Part shown: piece after piece, positions 1 to 5,710 of the stretch
Position numbering within the stretch: the stretch's first letter is position 1
How the letters are laid out: every line of letters begins with the position of its first letter
NCBI GenBank assembly: GCA_021799405.1
Contig: JAJZAL010000115.1
Location: 1-15,946, forward strand
Direction of reading: 5' to 3'
Origin: Acidobacteriota bacterium
GTDB taxonomy: Bacteria > Acidobacteriota > Terriglobia > Terriglobales > Acidobacteriaceae
Length of the DNA: 15,946 nt
The notes under the pieces: generated by a model
Databases searched by the model: none
Seen by the model: the letters and a program-made list of their open reading frames with translations, nothing else
Told to the model about the DNA's origin: nothing
Program-made: the position numbers and the translations under genes

Positions 1-1
1 C

Positions 2-415
2 ACACAAATCCGTTTTCATGCGGTGCTGGCGTTAGCTGCTCTCATTGCCGCTCCGGCGCTCGCGCAGGCGGGTGGCCAGTCTCGCCTCTATAATCCTTCT
101 ACTGAAACCACGCTGCAGGGCACGGTCAGCGCTGTGACGAATCCAACGGGAAGACGCGGATGGAGCGGTATCCACCTGAGCGTGCAAAGTGGCGGACAGA
201 CATACGATGTGCACGTCGGACCGTCAGCGTACGTGACCGACAGCGGGTTCGCATTTGCCACTGGCGACAAAATCCAGGTGACCGGATCAAAGATTCAGCT
301 CAATGGAGCTGATGCCCTGATCGCCCGCGAAATCACCAAGGACGGCAAAACACTTACTCTGCGCGACAAGCAAGGATTCCCGAAATGGTCTGGCGGACGA
401 TGGGCCGCGCAATGA
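2..415 (+). CDS. Small exported OB-fold-like protein, 5' end outside window
   Basis: The reading frame is open from the left edge, so the true start probably lies upstream. Visible residues begin TQIRFHAV and run into an Ala/Leu-rich hydrophobic stretch ending PALAQA, which is a signal peptide with an A-x-A-type cleavage site. A GTG at 23 is an internal alternative but would leave no basic n-region. The mature part (about 115 residues) has a short beta-rich pattern: LQGTV, then GIHLSV, YDVHVGP, GDKIQVTGSK, IAREITKDGKTLTLRD and a PKWSGG tail. This resembles small periplasmic OB-fold proteins that are often labelled DNA-binding without evidence. The export signal makes a periplasmic role more likely. 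No catalytic residues are visible and the function is unknown. The gene is followed by a stem-loop and appears independent of the next operon. Confidence 0.6.
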   Translation, partial: TQIRFHAVLALAALIAAPALAQAGGQSRLYNPSTETTLQGTVSAVTNPTGRRGWSGIHLSVQSGGQTYDVHVGPSAYVTDSGFAFATGDKIQVTGSKIQLNGADALIAREITKDGKTLTLRDKQGFPKWSGGRWAAQ

Positions 416-455
416 TGCCTGCTGCCTTCACAGCTTAGATCTCTTCGGCAGAGCA

Positions 456-484
456 GCCGGAATGGATAATTCATTCCTTCCGGC
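456..484 (+). terminator. Possible stem-loop terminator after the exported protein gene
   Basis: GCCGGAA at 456-462 is the exact reverse complement of TTCCGGC at 478-484, with a 15-nt loop. Within the loop, GGAATG and CATTCC can form an alternative inner stem. It lies 40 nt past the stop of the first gene and before the next promoter. No clear T-run follows, so termination is inferred only from position and stem. Confidence 0.35.
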
Positions 485-500
485 CGCGCCCGGAGATGAT

Positions 501-512
501 CTTTGGCCAAAG
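501..512. promoter_or_regulatory. Perfect 12-bp palindrome upstream of the operon promoter
   Basis: CTTTGGCCAAAG reads the same on both strands. It ends 14 nt before the predicted -35 box of the ORP-like operon, a typical place for an activator or repressor half-site pair. The cognate regulator is not in the window. A 12-bp palindrome in GC-rich DNA can occur by chance. Confidence 0.3.
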
Positions 513-526
513 CGCGACTTCCGGAC

Positions 527-556
527 TTGACGAAGTTTGCAGTTCTCCATCACAAT
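527..556 (+). promoter_or_regulatory. Predicted sigma70-type promoter for the ORP-like operon
   Basis: TTGACG at 527-532 matches the -35 consensus in 5 of 6 positions. CACAAT at 551-556 matches the -10 consensus in 4 of 6, with an 18-nt spacer. Transcription would start near 563, giving a leader of about 40 nt to the start at 606. The leader contains a small GATGC-ATTC-GCATC hairpin (576-589). This is the best promoter-like match in the 190-nt gap. Confidence 0.45.
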
Positions 557-605
557 AGATGTAGATTGCACCTATGATGCATTCGCATCTGTCATGGAAA
601 TTATG

Positions 606-962
606 ATGAAGATTGCCATCAGTTCAAAAGGAGCAGCGCCCGAAAGCGAAGTTGATCCGCGCTTTGGCCGCGCCGCGTTTCTTCTCGTCTTTGATACGGA
701 AACCGGCTCGTGGAGCGCCCTCGACAACGCGGAAGCGCAGGAGCTTGCTCATGCCGCCGGCATTCGCGCCGCGGAGGCTGTATGCCGATCGGGTGCAAAA
801 ACTGTCCTCAGCGGGCACGTGGGGCCGAAAGCCCTGGCTGTTCTCGCAACAGGTGGTGTTCAGGTTTTCCATTGCGGCGCAATGAGTGCGCTCAGTGCAG
901 TGGAGGCTTTCCGCAACGGCCGCCTGGCAGAGCAGCAGGATTCCGGCAGCGCGCCGGCTTGA
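606..962 (+). CDS. NifX/NifB-type (ORP-like) iron-molybdenum cluster-binding protein, copy 1
   Basis: This 118-residue protein opens MKIAISSKG and has the family layout of small dinitrogenase FeMo-cofactor-type domains (NifX, NifB C-terminus, MTH1175, orange protein). There is an N-terminal beta strand, then a DPRFGRA segment near residues 17-23, FLLVFDTETG, a helix rich in Ala (AHAAGIRAAEAV), a strand with VLSGHVGPKAL and a final helix. ATG codons at 594 and 603 are also in frame. I prefer 606 because MKIAIS matches the family start and a GGA lies 7 nt upstream. In Desulfovibrio the homologous orange protein carries a Mo-Cu-sulfide cluster encoded with MinD-type ATPases. The same neighbours follow here, but the cofactor of this protein cannot be read from sequence. 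It is the first gene of the operon. Confidence 0.85.
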   Translation: MKIAISSKGAAPESEVDPRFGRAAFLLVFDTETGSWSALDNAEAQELAHAAGIRAAEAVCRSGAKTVLSGHVGPKALAVLATGGVQVFHCGAMSALSAVEAFRNGRLAEQQDSGSAPA

Positions 963-980
963 GAAGAAGGAGTTACGAAA

Positions 981-1253
981 ATGCCATTCATGGATGGAAC
1001 CGGGCCGTTGGGCAATGGGCCGGGCTCGGGACGTAGATTTGGGCAGTGCGCCGGAGCGCAGGCGGATTTAGGCTCTGCGACGCAACAGCGGCTGCAAGGC
1101 CGGGGAATGAGAATGCAGCGCCGGTTGAGAGGCCGCGCAGCCGCGGAGCAGATGACCGCGCTCGAACAGGAAGCAGGTTGGCTGGAAAGGCGCCTGGATT
1201 GGATCCGGCAACAGACGTCTGGTTTGGGCGGAAAGAGAGAGCAGCAATCATAA
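981..1253 (+). CDS. DUF5320-type Gly-rich small protein
   Basis: This 90-residue protein starts 18 nt after the previous stop, with a strong GAAGAAGGAG ribosome site. Its N-terminus, MPFMDGTGPLGNGPGSGRR, is the Gly/Pro-rich signature of DUF5320-type proteins (typically MPxGDGTGPxGxGPxTGR). The second half is charged and predicted helical (EQMTALEQEAGWLERRLDWIRQ), possibly a short coiled coil. Usual members have a Cys in the GxGxC segment, and here FGQCAG near residues 20-25 keeps it. Such proteins are usually encoded beside NifX-like proteins and Fe-S ATPases in anaerobes. Their biochemical role is not established, and I assign none beyond probable participation in the same metal-cluster system. 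Confidence 0.8.
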   Translation: MPFMDGTGPLGNGPGSGRRFGQCAGAQADLGSATQQRLQGRGMRMQRRLRGRAAAEQMTALEQEAGWLERRLDWIRQQTSGLGGKREQQS

Positions 1254-1304
1254 TGATGCCTGTCCGGTTTTCAGGCACAGAGTAAAGAAAGAGGATTTTT
1301 GCGC

Positions 1305-2153
1305 ATGATGCGCATTGCGGTGGCGAGCGGAAAGGGCGGAACCGGCAAGACCACGGTAGCAACGGGGCTTGCGCTCTATCTCTCGCGCCGCCAATCCGTC
1401 CACGTTATCGATTGCGATGTCGAAGCGCCCAACGCCGCGCTGCTGCTGCATCCGGCAATTTTTCTTGCTGGTCCGGTGATGCGTCCCGTGCCCGCGATTG
1501 ACGAGTCCCGGTGTGACCACTGCGGCAAGTGCAGTGATGCCTGCCGCTTCAACGCCATCGCCGTGACCGCATCCAGGGTGGTTCTCTTCCCTGAAATCTG
1601 TCATTCCTGCGGAGGATGCACTGAGGTCTGTCCGCGCGGAGCGATCACTGAGCGACCGCGGGCGATCGGAGAATTTGCCGATGGATCAGTCGGGAAGATC
1701 CGGTTCACCCAAGGATCGTTGAACGCGGGCGAAACCGCGACTGTCGCTCTGATTCGCGCCGTCAGGCAGATGGAGCGTGAGGCCGATGTCCTGCTCCTCG
1801 ATGCCCCGCCCGGCGCTAGTTGTCCGATGATCGCAGCCGCGGAAGACACCGATTGTGTTGTTCTAGTGACGGAGCCAACGCCGTTCGGTCTCAACGACCT
1901 GCGCATCGCGGCCGAGGCCGTCCGGCGGATGGATCTGCGCGCCGGCGTTGTCATCAACCGCGACGGCATCGGCGACGCTCGCGTGGACAGGTTCTGCGCG
2001 TCTGCCGGTCTTCCCGTTCTTGGACGGATCGCCGACGATCGTGCCATCGCTGAAGCGTACTCCCGTGGCGAGCATCCTTTCGAGACAGTGCCTGCCTTCC
2101 GCGCCGCCATGGCTGCAATTGCTCAATCACTGGGAGCAGAGGCATCGGCATGA
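1305..2153 (+). CDS. MinD-type P-loop ATPase with inserted ferredoxin domain, copy 1
   Basis: This 282-residue protein belongs to the MinD/Mrp/NifH-like ATPases. The deviant Walker A motif GKGGTGKT is at about residues 9-16. A two-cluster ferredoxin insert sits around residues 66-110, with CDHCGKCSDAC and CHSCGGCTEVCP. The Walker B-like DAPPG follows (LLLDAPPGASCP), then a VINRDGIGD strand in the usual nucleotide-base position. I start it at ATG 1305 because GAGGA lies about 9 nt upstream; ATG 1308 is equally possible, and a TTG at 1299 is less likely. The stop overlaps the start of the next gene (ATGA), so the two are translationally coupled. Orange-protein complexes of sulfate reducers contain two such ATPases. 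The likely role is ATP-driven assembly or redox handling of a metal-sulfur cluster. Confidence 0.9.
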   Translation: MMRIAVASGKGGTGKTTVATGLALYLSRRQSVHVIDCDVEAPNAALLLHPAIFLAGPVMRPVPAIDESRCDHCGKCSDACRFNAIAVTASRVVLFPEICHSCGGCTEVCPRGAITERPRAIGEFADGSVGKIRFTQGSLNAGETATVALIRAVRQMEREADVLLLDAPPGASCPMIAAAEDTDCVVLVTEPTPFGLNDLRIAAEAVRRMDLRAGVVINRDGIGDARVDRFCASAGLPVLGRIADDRAIAEAYSRGEHPFETVPAFRAAMAAIAQSLGAEASA

Positions 2154-3046
2154 AAGAGATTGTGGTCCTGAGCGGCAAGGGCGGCACTGGCAAAACCAGC
2201 CTCACCGCGGCATTTGCCGTCATGATGCGCAATGCTGTCATCGTCGACTGCGACGTGGATGCATCCAACCTGCATCTGCTGCTTAATCCACTCGTGCGGC
2301 AAAGCTACGACTTTCGTGGAAGCGCGAAGGCGCAGGTGGACGCCGCGATCTGCAACGGCTGCGGGGCCTGTATGGCAGCATGCCGCTTCGGTGCAATCCA
2401 TTTGAATGGGTGCGCATTCATCAATCCGATGCGCTGCGAGGGATGCGGTGTATGCGCGCGGCAATGTCCGCTGAACGCGATCTCATTGGAACGTCACGTC
2501 TGCGGCCGCTGGTTCATCTCCAGCACCCGCTACGGCTCCATGATTCATGCTTTTCTGGAACCAGGTGAGGAAAATTCCGGAAAGCTGGTGTCGGTCTTGC
2601 GGCAGTCAGCCAGGAAACTCGCTCGCCAGCAGGGCGCATCCTGGATTCTTGCGGATGGCCCGCCCGGAACCGGCTGCCCGGCGATCTCGTCGCTGACCGG
2701 AGCCGACTACACGGTGATGATCGCGGAGCCTTCTCTGTCCGGATTTGCCGATCTCCAGCGCGCGCTCAAACTCGCTGGCCACTTCGGCATTCCTACCGGC
2801 ATTGTCATCAACAAAGCGGACATCAATGCAGAAATCACAGCCCGGATTGAAGCATTTGCGCTGGAATCTGGCTGCGCAGTCCTGGGCCGGATCGACTACG
2901 ATCCCGTCTTTGTCCACTCCCAACTGAAAGCTGTTCCGGTCGTCGATGTCGCCGGCAATGAGTTGCGCTCCCGCCTTGAAAGGCTCTGGCGCGCCATCGA
3001 GGACGCAGTGCATGAACGCAGTTCTCCGTTGGCAACAATTCCATAA
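2150..3046 (+). CDS. MinD-type P-loop ATPase with inserted ferredoxin domain, copy 2
   Basis: This 298-residue paralogue of the preceding ATPase overlaps it by 4 nt, with an AGAGG ribosome site 7 nt before the ATG. Deviant Walker A GKGGTGKT lies at residues 9-16. The two [4Fe-4S] ligand sets are CNGCGACMAAC and CEGCGVCARQCP, at about residues 68-110. Walker B-like DGPPGTGCP follows, then IVINKADINAE. Both copies keep the catalytic and signature lysines, so both look active. Their side-by-side conservation suggests a heterodimer, since the family dimerises to close the ATP site. The C-terminal 20 residues are polar and differ from copy 1. It is most like the paired ATPases of ORP loci and is not a cell-division MinD, which lacks the ferredoxin insert. 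Confidence 0.9.
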   Translation: MKEIVVLSGKGGTGKTSLTAAFAVMMRNAVIVDCDVDASNLHLLLNPLVRQSYDFRGSAKAQVDAAICNGCGACMAACRFGAIHLNGCAFINPMRCEGCGVCARQCPLNAISLERHVCGRWFISSTRYGSMIHAFLEPGEENSGKLVSVLRQSARKLARQQGASWILADGPPGTGCPAISSLTGADYTVMIAEPSLSGFADLQRALKLAGHFGIPTGIVINKADINAEITARIEAFALESGCAVLGRIDYDPVFVHSQLKAVPVVDVAGNELRSRLERLWRAIEDAVHERSSPLATIP

Positions 3047-3073
3047 CCAGACTTTCAACGAAAGGAAAAATTC

Positions 3074-3418
3074 ATGCCCATGCGCATTGCAATTCCCGTG
3101 ACTGGCAACCTTCTTGAGCAACATTTTGGACACTGCGAGAAGTTCTTTTTCGCCGACATTGATCTCGCGACAAAGCAGGTGATCGCCACTGGGGAAACAC
3201 AGGCTCCCGAACACCAGCCCGGTCTTCTTCCACCATGGCTCAAGGAGCGCGGTGTGACCCACATCATAGCGGGCAACATGGGAGCTCGTGCACGCTCGTT
3301 ATTTCAGGAAGCCTCGATTGATGTCCTCACGGGCGCGCCCCCTGAGAGCGCTACGGAGCTTGTACGCCAGTATTTGGACGGATCGCTGGCCACCGGCGAG
3401 AACACCTGCGATCACTGA
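3074..3418 (+). CDS. NifX/NifB-type (ORP-like) cluster-binding protein, copy 2
   Basis: This 114-residue protein lies 27 nt after the second ATPase, behind an AAAGGAAAAA ribosome site. It begins MPMRIAIPVTGN and has EQHFGHCEKFFFADID at about residues 15-30. A HIIAGNMGARA strand/turn near residues 72-82 and a short acidic tail ending in TCDH follow. The FGHC segment replaces the FGRA of copy 1, and both His and Cys are possible soft-metal ligands. The fold is the NifX/MTH1175 type of alternating beta and alpha. It could carry the cluster or deliver it. Having two non-identical copies in one operon implies a division of labour, such as scaffold and carrier. A second in-frame ATG at 3080 gives MRIAIPV, which is also family-like. 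Confidence 0.85.
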   Translation: MPMRIAIPVTGNLLEQHFGHCEKFFFADIDLATKQVIATGETQAPEHQPGLLPPWLKERGVTHIIAGNMGARARSLFQEASIDVLTGAPPESATELVRQYLDGSLATGENTCDH

Positions 3419-3466
3419 GTACAGCCGAATCGCTGCCTCCGGCGGGCCAATTTTTGATGGAGAAGC

Positions 3467-5122
3467 ATGAGCAGGAAACGAGTGGTGATTGTCGGCGGCG
3501 TCGCGGGCGGGGCAACCTGCGCGGCGCGTTTGCGGCGGATGGATGAGAACGCGGAGATCCTTTTACTCGACCGCGGTCCCTATGTCTCCTTTGCCAATTG
3601 TGGTTTGCCTTACTACGTAGGAAACGTCATTCACGACGAGGCAAAACTGCTGCTGGCTACGCCCGCCTTATTTCGCGAGCGATTCAATATCGAAGTCCGC
3701 ACGTGCAATGAAGTCGTGAGCATCGACCGCGCGGCGCGCACCATCGCGGTTCATGATCTCGATACCGGACGCGAGTATCGCGAGCACTACGATGCTCTGG
3801 TGCTTTCACCCGGCTCCGCTCCGGTCCGTCCGCCGTGTTGCGGAATCGATCTGCCCGGCATCTTCACTCTGCGCAGTATCCCCGACAGCCGCGAGATAAG
3901 AACCTGGATCGATTCGAAAGACCCGCGCAAAGCCGTGGTGGTTGGCGGAGGCTTCATCGGGCTGGAGATGGCCGAGAACCTGGCGCATCGAGGCATTGCT
4001 GTGACCATCGTCGAGCTGGCGGATCAGATCATGCCGCCGCTCGACCGGGAGATGGCGGAGTATGCGCGCGAGCAACTCATCGCCCGCGGAATCCGCCTTC
4101 GCATGAGCGATGGCGTCGCATCCTTCGAGCAGCCGCCGAGTGGAGGCCTGATTGTGCGCACCCAGGGCGGGGCGGCGCTGGATGCGGATATCGTGGTGCT
4201 TGCGATCGGTGTGCGCCCTGAAGCGAAGCTCGCGCGCGAGGCAGGCCTGGAGATCGGCAAGCGGGGCGGCATTCGCGTCGATTCCCGGATGCGCACCAGC
4301 GACCCGCACATCTGGGCGGTTGGAGACGCTGTCGAAGTGCAAAACCGTCTCACTGGTCAATGGGAGCTGATTCCCCTGGCGGGGCCGGCGAATCGTCAGG
4401 GACGCGTGGCAGCCGACACGATCTGCGGGCGCGATGCGGAATTCGACGGTGTCCTGGCGACCGCGGTCTGTGGCTTCTTCGGCCTCACCGTGGCGCTCAC
4501 GGGCGCAACCGAAAAGTGCCTTCGCCGCGCCGGCATCGACGATTTTCAGTGTGTCTATCTGCATCCCAATCAGCATGTCAGCTATTACCCCAGCGCGCAT
4601 CCCATCCACATCAAGCTTGTCTTTCGCAAGAGTGACGGCCGCGTGCTGGGCGCGCAGGCCATTGGAGAAGCGGACGTGGCGCGTCGCATTGACGTGATCG
4701 CCACGGCTATTCAGATGAACGCCACGGTCTTCGATCTCGAAAATGCGGAGCTTTGCTATGCGCCCCAGTTTGGCGCCGCCAAAGATGCGGTGAATCTGGC
4801 CGGCATGGCTGCCGCCAACGTGCTGCGCGGAGATGTCGCGCTTGCCCCTTGGCAGGAATTAGACGATACGGACGCGTATATTGTGGATGTCCGCGAACCC
4901 CACGAGTTCCATAGGGATTCGGTCGATGGAGCCGTCAATATTCCGCTCGGCCAGTTACGGTCAAAGATGGCCGGCCTGCCGCATGACCGCGAGATTTGGG
5001 TCAGTTGCGGCATCGGCCAGCGCGCCTACTACGCATGCCGGATTCTGACCCAGCATGGTTTTCGCGCGCGCAGCCTTTCCGGAGGCTATCAGACCTATCG
5101 CGTCATGTATCCGCTGGAGTAA
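3467..5122 (+). CDS. CoA-disulfide reductase-like flavoprotein fused to a rhodanese domain (CoADR-RHD)
   Basis: This 551-residue protein starts 48 nt after the previous stop with a GGAGAA ribosome site. The FAD-binding strand VVIVGGVAGGATCAA is at residues 6-20. The single catalytic-type cysteine C45 lies in SFANCGLPYY, the CoADR/NADH-oxidase pattern. The NAD(P)-binding GGGFIGLEMA is near residue 160, the second FAD contact WAVGDAVEV near residue 285, and a dimerisation domain follows. From about residue 460 there is a complete rhodanese domain (VDVREPHEF, then active-site loop CGIGQR with C514). Family members reduce CoA-disulfide, CoA-persulfide or polysulfide with NAD(P)H. The fused rhodanese points to persulfide chemistry and so to sulfane-sulfur supply or detoxification beside the metal-cluster genes. 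The enzyme is cytoplasmic and both active cysteines are intact. Confidence 0.92.
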   Translation: MSRKRVVIVGGVAGGATCAARLRRMDENAEILLLDRGPYVSFANCGLPYYVGNVIHDEAKLLLATPALFRERFNIEVRTCNEVVSIDRAARTIAVHDLDTGREYREHYDALVLSPGSAPVRPPCCGIDLPGIFTLRSIPDSREIRTWIDSKDPRKAVVVGGGFIGLEMAENLAHRGIAVTIVELADQIMPPLDREMAEYAREQLIARGIRLRMSDGVASFEQPPSGGLIVRTQGGAALDADIVVLAIGVRPEAKLAREAGLEIGKRGGIRVDSRMRTSDPHIWAVGDAVEVQNRLTGQWELIPLAGPANRQGRVAADTICGRDAEFDGVLATAVCGFFGLTVALTGATEKCLRRAGIDDFQCVYLHPNQHVSYYPSAHPIHIKLVFRKSDGRVLGAQAIGEADVARRIDVIATAIQMNATVFDLENAELCYAPQFGAAKDAVNLAGMAAANVLRGDVALAPWQELDDTDAYIVDVREPHEFHRDSVDGAVNIPLGQLRSKMAGLPHDREIWVSCGIGQRAYYACRILTQHGFRARSLSGGYQTYRVMYPLE

Positions 5123-5143
5123 GATGCCATGCGCGCACGGTGG

Positions 5144-5158
5144 CCGGCTGCAAGCCGG
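5144..5158 (+). other. Short perfect hairpin in the gap between CoADR-RHD and the thioesterase
   Basis: CCGGCT (5144-5149) and AGCCGG (5153-5158) form a 6-bp stem with a GCA loop. GACC-CATCC-GGTC (5159-5171) can form a second small hairpin directly after it. The 83-nt gap has no T-run, so it is more likely an mRNA processing or stability element, or a leader, than a terminator. It matches no riboswitch that I recognise. Confidence 0.3.
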
Positions 5159-5205
5159 GACCCATCCGGTCTCAGGCCAGCCAAGATGCGCGCAAGAGAG
5201 GGACC

Positions 5206-5640
5206 ATGCTGCAAGAGACGGAGGAAATCGCGGCGCAGCCAAGGCTCAGCGCCCTATCGCAATCGTCGTGCTTTGTCTGCGGGTGCGATAACCCGCGCGG
5301 ACTGCATTTGCGGTTCGAACAAACCAAGCCTGGAGAGATGACCGCCCCATGGACTCCGGACGCCGATATGGAAGGCTTCCGCGGCATCATTCACGGAGGA
5401 ATCATAAGCACTGTCTTGGACGAGTCCATGGCGAAGGCCGTGGCAGCCTCTGGACTGGAAGCGCTGACGGCCGAGCTGCGCATTCGCCTGCGCCAGCATG
5501 TCACCACCGGCAGCGCCATGCGCGTGCGCGGATGGATCGAGAGCCGGAATAAACGCATGATCAAGACAGAAGCGGTGCTGAACGGACCCGGCGGAACGGA
5601 ATTTGCTCACGCTTGGGCGATCTTCCTCGTGCTGAAGTAA
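5206..5640 (+). CDS. PaaI/YbgC-type hotdog-fold thioesterase
   Basis: This 144-residue protein is a single hotdog domain. CFVCGCDNPRGLHLRF (about residues 22-37) is the N-terminal signature of a common PaaI subgroup. The core motif is FRGIIHGGIISTVLDESMA, with H63-G64-G65 and the acidic pair D72-E73 expected at the acyl-CoA thioester site. The frame is open upstream to 4996, but that part overlaps the preceding gene. ATG 5206 has a GAGAGGG ribosome site 4-10 nt before it and begins the family-like part. The natural acyl-CoA is unknown. As the last gene of the operon after CoADR-RHD, it may deal with CoA thioesters, or it may simply be co-transcribed. Confidence 0.85.
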   Translation: MLQETEEIAAQPRLSALSQSSCFVCGCDNPRGLHLRFEQTKPGEMTAPWTPDADMEGFRGIIHGGIISTVLDESMAKAVAASGLEALTAELRIRLRQHVTTGSAMRVRGWIESRNKRMIKTEAVLNGPGGTEFAHAWAIFLVLK

Positions 5641-5656
5641 GAGCGGCTCCGCACCT

Positions 5657-5689
5657 GCGCAAGACCCTCCCCTTTTGAGGGCCTTGCGC
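5657..5689. terminator. Hairpin between convergent thioesterase and phosphorylase genes
   Basis: GCGCAAG at 5657-5663 pairs with CTTGCGC at 5683-5689, and CCCTC at 5665-5669 pairs with GAGGG at 5677-5681. There is a single A/C mismatch and a 7-nt loop that is T-rich. It begins 17 nt after the thioesterase stop and ends 22 nt before the phosphorylase stop on the other strand. No T-run follows on either side, so efficiency is uncertain, but its position suits a bidirectional terminator. Confidence 0.55.
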
Positions 5690-5710
5690 GGCGGGCTCCC
5701 TCCGCCCACC

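Noticed and set aside
1305..3046. MinD cell-division ATPases
   Set aside because: Both carry a two-cluster ferredoxin insert that MinD lacks, and no minC or minE is nearby.
606..3418. Nitrogenase cofactor biosynthesis genes (nifX/nifB)
   Set aside because: Small NifX-like domains are widespread outside nitrogen fixation. No nifH, nifD, nifK, nifE, nifN or radical-SAM NifB is present, and the paired Fe-S ATPases point to an ORP-like system instead.
3806..4609. Long minus-strand open frame opposite the CoADR-RHD gene
   Set aside because: It is the antisense of a well-supported gene, a common effect of GC-rich codon use, and shows no family motifs.
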